DNA from: Ectocarpus siliculosus
Taxonomy: Eukaryota; Sar; Phaeophyceae; Ectocarpales; Ectocarpaceae
Length of the DNA: 42,630 bases
Direction of reading: 5' to 3'
Assembly: GCA_000310025.1 (NCBI GenBank)
Contig: FN648792.1
Location: forward strand, 1 to 42,630
In this document: in pieces, positions 34,901 to 42,630 of the stretch
Numbering within the stretch: position 1 is the first letter of the stretch
Layout of the letters: every line of letters begins with the position of its first letter
Notes under the pieces: generated by a model
The model's input: only the letters and a program-made list of their open reading frames with translations
Databases searched by the model: none
What the model was told of the DNA's origin: nothing
Translations under genes and position numbers: made by a program

Positions 34901-36925
34901 GAACGCAGTACGGTGAAGAGGTCAGTTTAGACGTTAGCGAGCCCTTGTTGCAGTGCACGTTTGCCGTACCTTGGAGACCCAGTCATTGTAAATGGTGTCG
35001 TACGTGCCTTTTTCGGAAGTAGGTGGGCGATGGATGGAGAATCCGTTCCCGGTGCAGAAAACGGCGATACGTAGTCGTGAAACGATCTCAAGGCTTTGCC
35101 TGCCGAGTATGGGAGAAGAAGCAACGGCTTTGGACGAAGTCTTGTGTTGTCCGCTTGAAAGCGGTTCATGGCGTCACGTGAAAACCGCTGCGTCTCTCGT
35201 AGTAGTGACCGTGGTTGTACCCATCGCTCGTGCTGACCTTTGAAAATGCAGTGCTGGTGCGGCAACTCCGGGTACGACACCTACGGTGCGGCAACTTGCG
35301 ACATGGCGTGCTCTGGTGATGCCGATGAGATCTGCGGAGGCTTCGACGCCATGTCGGTGCGTAAGCACAAATAGTAACTGCCGTACGTCTCGTTTGGCGT
35401 AGGGCTAGTGGTGGGGGTCTTGTGTGTCCTGCTACAACGTGCGCTGTGCACAGCATCGACGAAGGGCTTCAACTGTCTGTTTTTTTAATTGTTCAACCAA
35501 AAGTGCTGTCTACTCCCAACAACTACCGCGTGCTCCGCATCAGCCAGTGCCGACCACTCCGCCGCGCACTCCGTCGTTCGGCTTTGCACGTCCGAGAGTA
35601 ATTCCCCCCCCCCCCCCCCCCTCCCCTCATGTGCTCACGTTTGCTCGGTAACAACCCCTGCCACCGTAGATCTACTCGAACGAAAACGTTGACCCCGTGG
35701 AAGAACCGACCACCGGCGACGGTTACACCAACCTGGGGTGCTGGAGCGACCCCCAGGACTCTAGGATGATGGTGGAGACCGCATTCGATTCCAACATGAC
35801 CACCGCGGTAAGCGGGTGGATAATTAATTTGTAGACTTGTGGCGTGGACGACTGAATTCGTGGGTTTGGTTCCGTATTAAGAGGGGTTTTGGCCGAAGGA
35901 TGGTACTTTGGTGTTGAGCAAGCGCCATGCGTGTGGTGTGTTGGGCATTGTAGCGATGGTACCCAGCCGATGATGCAATAGGTGCTTTTGACGTTGCTGC
36001 CCTCATGTCGAATACACAAGCAGGCCAACTGACTTCCCCCACCCCGACGATCGTTCGTTACCCCGCCCCACTCGCGAGCAGATGTGCGAGGAGTTGTGCG
36101 ATGGCTCTACGTACTACGGAACGCAGTACGCGTACGAGGTGTGTGTAACACACTTTTTTTTTGTTATTTTGTGCGTGTTGTGCGTAGGGTTATTTTTCAT
36201 GGCCGGTTGACAAATGAAAAGACGTCGGTGTTGGGTGTTTGAGCATGAGCCGTGTGCCGCTTCCGGTTGGTCGGATGTGATGATTTGCGCGCTCTCGCTT
36301 TCGGCGAAATAACAGTAGAATTTCCCACCGCGCAGGGCCGTGTACATGGCGCACGGAACCATCGGGGATTCTGCGCTTGCTGACCCTCGCATCATCTGCT
36401 GCTGCTCTGTTTGATTTTTTTTTCGTGCGCGTGGTCGCTGTTTTGGTGCATCGAATGGCGTGAATGGTGTCTTTTGTTGTTATTTGATGGCAGTGCTGGT
36501 GCGGAACCGCCGATACCGATTACCAAGCTGACGGGCCCGCTACCTGCGACGCCGAATGCGGTGGCGACCCTGACGACATATGCGGTGGCACTGACGCCAT
36601 GACGGTGAGCGCATGTAGGCAGCAAAGAGGCTGAATCGTCGATTGTCTGCACGTACCGTGCCGCGCGCCACGCGCACTTGGTTGCACCCACCCGTATCTT
36701 GTTTAGTGATATTTTTTCCGGATCATGTTGACGTTTTTACTACGCAAGAAGTGAGCCTCTGACTTGGCTGTACGCTTTCCGACACGTGACGATATCTGTT
36801 TACTATGCCAAAGGTGTCGTTGCTTGCTTGTTACTAATGTAGTAAACCCGCTATCCACGATCTCAACCCCTCCCCCCGCTCATTCCCTGCAATGCCGCCC
36901 ATCCCAGGTTTACGGCCCTGAGTAA
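22795..36925 (+). CDS. Secreted HHIP-like protein: folate-receptor-like + GSDH propeller + five WSC domains (29 exons)
   Basis: Coding exons are: 22795-23034, 25755-25974, 26158-26333, 27040-27126, 27365-27454, 27663-27755, 28061-28216, 28439-28598, 28889-29018, 29278-29577, 29789-29888, 30231-30338, 30697-30789, 31016-31078, 31376-31453, 31650-31691, 32049-32249, 32492-32548, 32783-32890, 33096-33245, 33498-33554, 33957-34064, 34343-34546, 34864-34920, 35252-35356, 35670-35807, 36082-36138, 36494-36604 and 36908-36925. All junctions are GT-AG with matching phases, giving about 1,168 residues. Order: signal peptide ([19 protein letters not shown]); Cys-rich folate-receptor-like domain (to ~180); propeller (~185-620), with [33 protein letters not shown] and [20 protein letters not shown]; then WSC domains at about 622-712, 755-834, 858-939, 983-1061 and 1082-1163. 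There is no C-terminal membrane segment, so it is probably secreted to the wall or matrix. The substrate is unknown. Exon 4 could instead end at 27093 (GTGAGC donor, same phase). Confidence 0.88.
26525..26624. other. Assembly gap (100 N)
   Basis: A run of exactly 100 N, the conventional placeholder for a gap of unknown size. It follows a long poly-C run (from about 26505) inside intron 3 of the main gene. The sequence after it re-states the sequence before it, so the gap is probably artificial. Confidence 0.97.
26625..26990 (+). other. Homopolymer-smeared duplicate of 26166-26524 (assembly artefact)
   Basis: This stretch consists almost wholly of homopolymer runs, yet aligns base for base with 26166-26524 at an offset of 459-460. 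For example, GATTTATCG at 26196 becomes GATTTTTTT at 26655; GCCCGGGCTTAA at 26261 becomes GCCCGGGTTTAA at 26720; CATGTCGGCCTTTCGCG at 26461 becomes CATTCGGCCTTTCCCG at 26921. Both copies end in poly-C. It is best explained as a poor-quality read end kept by the assembler. It includes a ghost of exon 3 at about 26625-26793, which should not be annotated. Confidence 0.9.
34370..34450 (+). repeat. 27-bp in-frame coding repeat (ETPTPVDVV x3)
   Basis: Exon 23 holds three consecutive copies of a 27-bp unit, GAGAC(C/G)CCGACGCC... encoding ETPTPVDVV. The equivalent linker in exon 20 has a single copy. The repeat lengthens the linker before WSC domain 4 by 18 residues and is likely to vary between strains. 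Confidence 0.9.
35599..35622. repeat. Poly-C run in intron 25
   Basis: A run of about 19-20 C lies in the intron before exon 26. It resembles the poly-C run that precedes the assembly break in intron 3, although here the assembly continues cleanly. Confidence 0.85.
36908..36925 (+). other. Terminal coding exon, five codons (VYGPE) and stop
   Basis: A C-rich tract ending CCCATCCCAG leads to GTT TAC GGC CCT GAG TAA. The other exons that follow a WSC domain begin VY or IY ([22 protein letters not shown]) or VF, so VYGPE fits the pattern and truncates it. The intron from 36605 is in phase 0. An alternative last exon at 37453-37497 (VEVVFALAAERRQA) has a similar acceptor but does not match the repeat pattern. 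Confidence 0.65.
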
Positions 36926-39120
36926 AAACCTCAAGTGTAGTCAACGGCAGCGCCAGGGTGGATAGAGTAGCCGAGAACGCGAAGCCGTCGTCGTGTGTGC
37001 CCGTTTGGTGGTGGGGGCAACGCATCGATGGCTCAGCCTTGCTTGGTTCATATTCGACCGGGCGCTCGTTGGTCCCTTGATCAAATGAACGGGATTGGTT
37101 CTGTTGTCGTTTCGTGGACTCCGAACCCGATCTCGTTCCGTAGTCGTCCGTTCGTGTAAAATACTGACCGGTTGGGTCTGTTTTTAGCAAGTGTACGATT
37201 CAGCCGGACCGGGGGGGGAAAGGGTTTGGTTTGTGCTATTATTCGGGGAAAAAATGTAGAGTTTGAGTGGAAGCTTTCGGGCTGAACCTTTCCGACCCCT
37301 TCCGACTTGTTGCCGGCCACCTAGTGGCGCAGTCCGGATCGCTTGCGTGATTCGGACTTAGAACGAAACGAACCATGTTTACTTTTGGGAAGGAAAAGGG
37401 TGGGGTGGGAGGTTGCATGGTGACAGTCCGATTTTGTGCCCCCTCCTTCCAGGTGGAAGTAGTGTTCGCTCTTGCGGCCGAACGTCGTCAAGCGTAGCAA
37501 TCATGAGCAAGAATGGCTAACTCTTGCGGGACTGTGACGCGTCGCCCAGTCGACCTTGGCGAAGGATGATTTTGATGTTTTCTGTCGGTCGGTAGTGGCG
37601 GAAACGCTTACGCTTGTCGGCGAGAATTGGAATCATGCACCTGACGCAAAGGAAGGTGAACGGGGGTGTCGTGCGGGGAGCGCCGAAGGTCTTCGGTTTT
37701 TTGTTGTCCTCAGCAGTTGTGTTTTGTACGTGTCCACCCGGCTCCTTTGTCATTTGTCTCATCGTCGTTTCCTGTCTTGTACCATTGAAGCTTTCATGTG
37801 TGTCAGGAGTAATAGGTTGTGTTTCGTTTCGGAGTTAATAGCTCGTATGCGTCTTTGGCCGTAGTTGCTTTGCATTTCCTCTGTTGCCGGTTTGCGTGTG
37901 TTTTGTAGCTCTCAGTCTCATGTTTTCGCCAGTTCACCTTCTGCCCGTCCGGGCTTCTGCTTTGGGTAGACGTGATCAACACGAAGAAGAAACACATGGT
38001 GCGCCTAGTAGCACAGTCTGAAGATTTGTTGTAACTTTGTGAATCGATGTTGCTGCCACGAAATGAACGACAACGTGAAATGATTCGGTCATTGTGCGTG
38101 CTTTGAACGTTTCTTTCACAAATGCCGTTCCTAGATGTCAAAACCTCTTGTCTCTATTTCTTGCCTTTCTTGAATGAAGGGGGCGGGGGATGCGCCTGCG
38201 TGTTTAAAATCGGAGGTGGGTCGCTAGTGTGCACCGGTGTGGTTTGTGACTACCCCCTTTTTTTCCTTTTCTTGTGCGCCCGCCGTGTGAGTTGTTTGGG
38301 CTGATAAATGACGGTCGGTTGCGTTTGGGGGAGGGGGGGGGGTGGCATGTTGTCTGAACAAGTAGTTTCGTTTGGGTACGCAGTGTAGCGCGCACTTGTG
38401 ATGTTTTGCGAGTGAGAGCGTTCGTCCACGCTCCACACGCAGCGTCGAACATGCGTTTTTGTGTAGCAACCCTATAAGGAGGGGGGGGGGGGGGGGAGCG
38501 AAGGGAGGGCATTCGCAGCAGTAGAGGAAGGGGCTGACGTCTGGCGTTTTTTATTCGGGGATGGGGCATGGAATGCGCCACAGAGTACGTTGTTGTTGCA
38601 CTGGTCGTGTTGGCCTAGGCCTTTTGCGTTGTGAGGTGCTGATGCTCGACAATGCACACGTGTCACGCTGACGTGAGGGAAGATGGTACACTGTTCATCT
38701 TTCGACAGCACGCCCGAACACACACGCGGTGTTCCCTCTGATGAGCTAGCTGAAGAGACTTTTCTGCTTGTGTGTTGGCGGTCTGCAGTAGTAGTCGACT
38801 GGTGGTGATGTAGATCGGAGGAAACAAAAGATTATACGAACACATGCATGCATGAATAATAATAATGAATGATTAAATTGAATAGTTGTGGTGTAAATAT
38901 ATCGAATACATGCGCCGAACAAATTGATTGAATTGTTGTTGGCAACTTTGTCCAGGCTTTCGATGGAATTGGCTGCCAGCCTTTGATTGATTCTGTTCCA
39001 TCAGAGACCGAGCTGATGATACATGGGTCTCGAGAGGGGAAGGGTTTATTAACCTGCCCACGAAACAACCATTACAAAATCCAAAACGAACGCTCATTTT
39101 TGTTGCCTACATTATTAGAC
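36926..39120. other. T/G-rich 3' flank, probable long 3' UTR and intergenic DNA
   Basis: The plus strand remains T/G-rich after the stop at 36925, as expected for UTR of a plus-strand gene. A long poly-G run lies at about 38480-38496 and a shorter one near 38333-38341. No phase-compatible exons were found. Confidence 0.4.
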
Positions 39121-42100
39121 AATAAATGGCGTATTTTGCGCCTAATGCATACGGTCTGATTATTTCGGAGAATTTTTTTTCTCTCGGTCGGGGGAGGCGG
39201 CCTGCACCGAAAAAATTATCCAGATTCAAACGACAGTCTTCGGTTCCTCGAGGAATTTGGGCTGCTGGTGGATTTTGCCATCATTCTCCTACCCGTAAGA
39301 CCAAGACGCCCAATTATTTTGTAGGCTCAGAAAAGGACCCCTCCGCCAAAAATCCAATCCGGAAATAATCACGCCGTATGACTCAGCCTAACCCACCGGT
39401 GGTACAAAAAGTCAAAGCCCGAAAATAAATACAGATGATGCACATCGTCTGCTCTACTTTTTTTACCTCATTCACCGAGTTTGGGCCCAAAATGGTACCA
39501 ACAACATACGATCGATCGATGATGATGTGTGTGGTGAGTGACAAGCAAGTCCCGCCCCCCCGCGGAGAGAGCTACTACTACTTCGCACCCTAAACCAGCC
39601 TGAAGAAGGGGTTGAAAAAAATCCAACACCCGCCAGAACGTCGTGTGTTCCATCCAGTTTGTTGGGACTTGCAGGCTAGATTCACAAACAAACAAGAAGA
39701 GCCCGTGGTGCTTGCAATGAACGGCTGCCTCCGAAGTAAGCACGCTACACATACATACCACCTCTGGGATGATGGTTGTTAGTTGTTAAGTAGTAACAAC
39801 GGTGGTACGAGTAAAAAAATGAATCGATATCATCATCATCTCGGTATTACTCGGAGTATTTTGTTTATCGCACATGGAATCCCTCCCACCGTACCTACAA
39901 TGTCTACCCGTCACCCCGTCTCGCTGACTCTCACCTACGAATTGAAGACTACGACGAACGAACCCATCAATCATATACTGCTGTATACCCATCTGATGAT
40001 TGATACTGTTATCTTTCTTTATCCGTCCAAAGTTTGACACAGCATCCATCCATCCATCCATGAACGACTCCTCCTCCTCCCACCACTCACTCCCACCACT
40101 CACTGTCTGTCGTCGTCGTCATCATGAACGAACGAACATGGTTATTATATTGCCGATCGATCACAGCAAAAACCAGCAGCAGCATCGATCGCATCATCAT
40201 CTCGTCGTGCCGAACACTACTATCTACTACTACTGCTTACTACTTTACTTCATCGTTCATTATTAGTATTGTTATTCCGACAGATTGATTAGTCTTCTTC
40301 TCATGAATCCTCCGACCTCCGACCCAACAGCGCGCTTTATCAAAGACACCCCCCCGTCTTTCTTTCTCCTCGCAGTACATAGTACATAGTATGTATGTAG
40401 TAGCATTTCCTTCCCACCGCGGTCGGTCTTGAGCAAGGCCCACACCAGACCACCACCACCACTCGGTCGGATGGTTATGGCACTTTTTTTTCTCCATCCC
40501 GTCAGGAGATTATTACAGAAGAGAGGAGGGCTCGCCAGAACCCAACAGCAGCAATAATAGTAGCAACAATAATAGCATTGATTCCGCATTTCTTCAACAA
40601 TAGCAACATCGGACGGGCTGATTCCAGCAGACACACACCCGACGAACGCACAACGGAGCCGAACGCTCGCCGCAGCGAACAGTAGGAGGAGTACATAAAT
40701 TTACTTCTTCTATGTTTCGCGATTCTTGGATGCGAAAGGCAGCTAGCTACAACTTTCCCTCCACACGTCGACAAGCAAGCCTCTCCCTGGTGGCTCGTTC
40801 ATGTTATTTACCGACGGCCACGTCTTGGGTGTGGGCGCCCGGATACCGTACGTACATCAAGAAGGCCGATCGATATCGCTACATAAATAAACCGGCTGAT
40901 TGATTCCTGACAATGAAACGGCAGTGGATGCTACACCATCCAGCAAGCAGGACGAGAAGGGCGTAGAGGGAGCATGCATGCGGATTCCAACAACCAAGCA
41001 GAACGTGGCAAGTGATATATTTCTCTCCCGAAACCACCATCATCATGGTATCTATCCATCATCTGCCTATGTATATATCTGCGCTTCAAAGTGCAGGTAA
41101 GGACAAAAATCACAGACGGCCGGCCGGAGGGGGGGGGGCTACATACACAGTTAGGCAGTTCCCCCCTTTATTTACCTCCTCGCCCGATGATGATGTGGTA
41201 GCGGACGCAAACAAAAAACATCAGGCTCTTTCTAGTGCAGGATGACTCCGCCTAGCTAGTTAGTCATCTACACCCAGCAACGGAAAAAAAGCAAGGATAT
41301 TTGCCCAGTCAGAAACTGCGTGCCTTTCCTCTTGTGTGTACCAGCATTGAGTGACTGGCGGTCCACTCGACCACGTGATGAAGTATTACTTTGTCGCCTT
41401 CTTTCCCCGCCTCCGCCCGCGCCGCACCAGCAAAAAAACAGCTGTGGTTTCCATGCCTGAAGTTTTGCTACACAAACTGTGGTTTCCATCCTTAAGGTTT
41501 GCTACAGATATATATGGGAGCGCACGCAATGTTTGCTTGGAACGCTCCTCCTCGCGAGGGATACCTCCCAATCCCCCAAGAATCCAAAAACGAAAACGCC
41601 TACACACTACTACACATACCTAACGAGAACGAGGAGAAACGGCACCAACCGCTATGCAAAGAAAGACTATCGTTATTATTATGTAGGACCGAGGCTGACT
41701 GCTGTTTGTTGCAGCAGCAGCAGCAGCAGCAACGGGGTTTGTTTCCCCATCCGTCCAACAGATGATAAAACACCAAGCAAGCAATTCCCGCTCTAGATAC
41801 ATTCCAAGAGACACCGACGATAAGAGGAATGAAATACACCGACGGCTGACTATTATAAAAGTCCCTTCGCCCTTCAAAACAAAAAAATATTCTTCCGCCG
41901 TGTGTGTAAACTGAACAAGTGACTATCAGTGGAACGAGACTTTGGGTCCGTTTCTCGCATCGCTTCCGGACCGGGTGGGACAAGACACGAGTGGGTTTCA
42001 TCGCGATCGTCCACACCCTTGCCACGAAGGGTTGATTCCACAGAGCCCCGCCCCCCCCTCTTCCGAAAAAGCCTCTTACGTGCGAATCATGACTTATACA

Positions 42101-42630
42101 TCCGACCGACCGTCCTGCACACAACGACACCTTACTACTCTACTTCATCTCCCCTTTACGTACTGCCGCGGATCCCCTCCTTCCCTATCTAACCCCGAGA
42201 AAAGTACAAACACCGATCAACGATCACGATCACGAGCGATTCTTTGTCGAAAGAAAACGTCCACACTAAATCACTAACATTGCCGGCCTCGGAGCGAAAA
42301 CAACACACGGAACACTGCACAAGAAAACAAACAAAAAACAAACAAGGCTTCCCCCAGACAGGCTGGTTTTGACCCCAAGCCACACACCGGGCGACCGCCG
42401 TGATCCTTAGGGAGGGTTGATTCCCTCCCCGCCCCCCGGCCCCTATCCCCCACTCTCTGACGCTTTCCTACAAGCCTAGAACACCTCCGTCTCCTCCGCC
42501 AGACAGACGGAGTCAAACGCAGCAAGGACATGGAGGGGGCACCGCAACGACGATTATCTCGTAGTACGACGGAACCCCCCCCCCCCCCCCCCAAAGGGGG
42601 CACCCCGGGGGGGCCCCCAACAACGGCGAA
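39121..42630. other. A/C-rich sequence with simple repeats, no supportable gene
   Basis: From about 39.8 kb the plus strand becomes A/C-rich, which here usually accompanies minus-strand transcription, but I found no minus-strand exon pair. Simple sequence includes CATC repeats (about 40043-40062), TCC/TCG/ATC triplets nearby and (GCA)7 at about 41713-41732. The window ends in a C run (42575-42592) followed by homopolymer-rich sequence. Confidence 0.4.
41712..41733. repeat. (GCA)n microsatellite
   Basis: About seven uninterrupted GCA/CAG triplets occur in sequence with no other coding support. A similar AGC run is present at about 23729-23748 in intron 1 of the main gene. Confidence 0.85.

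Larger units (their letters stand above)
30697..36604 (+). other. Exons 13-28: five tandem WSC domains
   Basis: Each domain shows the WSC pattern: (L/V)GC(F/W)-x-D opening, SMTTA-like segment, C-x3-(F/Y/L)C, YYGTQYG, CWCG, and a closing C-x3-C(S/G)GD-x-(D/E)ICGG. Domain 1 uses four exons; domains 2-5 use exon triplets of 138-204, 57 and 105-111 nt. All introns are phase 0, so a triplet can be duplicated without breaking frame. WSC domains in fungi and animals are linked to glycan binding and wall sensing. Here they may bind alginate, fucan or cellulose, which is inference. Proline/threonine-rich linkers ([21 protein letters not shown]) separate the domains. Confidence 0.88.

Noticed and set aside
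37453-37497. Alternative last exon of the main gene (VEVVFALAAERRQA)
   Set aside because: It has a good acceptor, but the exon at 36908 starts VY like the exons following WSC domains 2-4, is nearer, and ends in-frame at once.
39126-39368. 80-codon plus-strand ORF beginning MAYFAPNAYG
   Set aside because: Isolated, basic and without recognisable features; length is within chance expectation for this composition.
1-42630. CRISPR array or bacterial operon
   Set aside because: The tandem arrays have no repeat-spacer structure, and the spliced genes with long introns are eukaryotic.

Overview
This window looks like intron-rich nuclear DNA from a stramenopile, most likely a brown alga of the Ectocarpus type. 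That is an inference. It rests on T-rich sense-strand introns with GTGAGT/GTAAGT-like donors, many phase-0 mini-exons, secreted proteins with stacked WSC domains, moderate-to-high GC, long non-coding stretches and scaffold gaps. There is no sign of bacterial gene organisation. Long single-frame ORFs are mostly chance, so genes had to be built exon by exon from splice signals and phase.

Layout. (1) 1-5.2 kb: two tentative plus-strand gene ends (to 2695 and to 3538), T/G-rich UTR-like sequence, then an 89-bp tandem repeat. (2) 6.4-7.3 kb: a ~151-bp satellite-like tandem array. (3) 9.7-13.9 kb: a minus-strand multi-exon gene of unknown function, interrupted by a 619-base N gap and showing an apparent one-base frameshift at a homopolymer near its C-terminus. 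(4) 15.8-18.3 kb: a plus-strand gene or decayed gene with a cysteine-rich region and two apparent frame breaks. (5) 19.6-21.1 kb: a cluster of unrelated tandem arrays, one carrying tRNA T-arm/B-box-like motifs, one a 51-bp minisatellite open on both strands, and one a short GC-rich inverted-repeat tract. (6) 22.8-36.9 kb: the main gene, a 29-exon plus-strand gene of about 1,168 codons. (7) 36.9-42.6 kb: no supportable gene.

The main gene encodes a secreted protein with an N-terminal signal peptide, a cysteine-rich folate-receptor-like domain, a glucose/sorbosone-dehydrogenase-type beta-propeller, and five WSC domains. The first two folded modules are the arrangement of animal HHIP/HHIPL (Hedgehog-interacting-protein-like) proteins. 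Here they are fused to an array of putative carbohydrate-binding domains, suggesting an extracellular or cell-wall protein. WSC domains 2-5 are each encoded by a repeated phase-0 exon triplet, and domains 3 and 4 share similar introns, so the array is still growing by segmental duplication.

An assembly fault lies inside intron 3 of this gene. After a poly-C run and a 100-N gap, the sequence resumes with a homopolymer-smeared ghost of the sequence just before the gap, at a nearly constant offset of ~460 bases. The true locus is probably about 460 bases shorter than shown.
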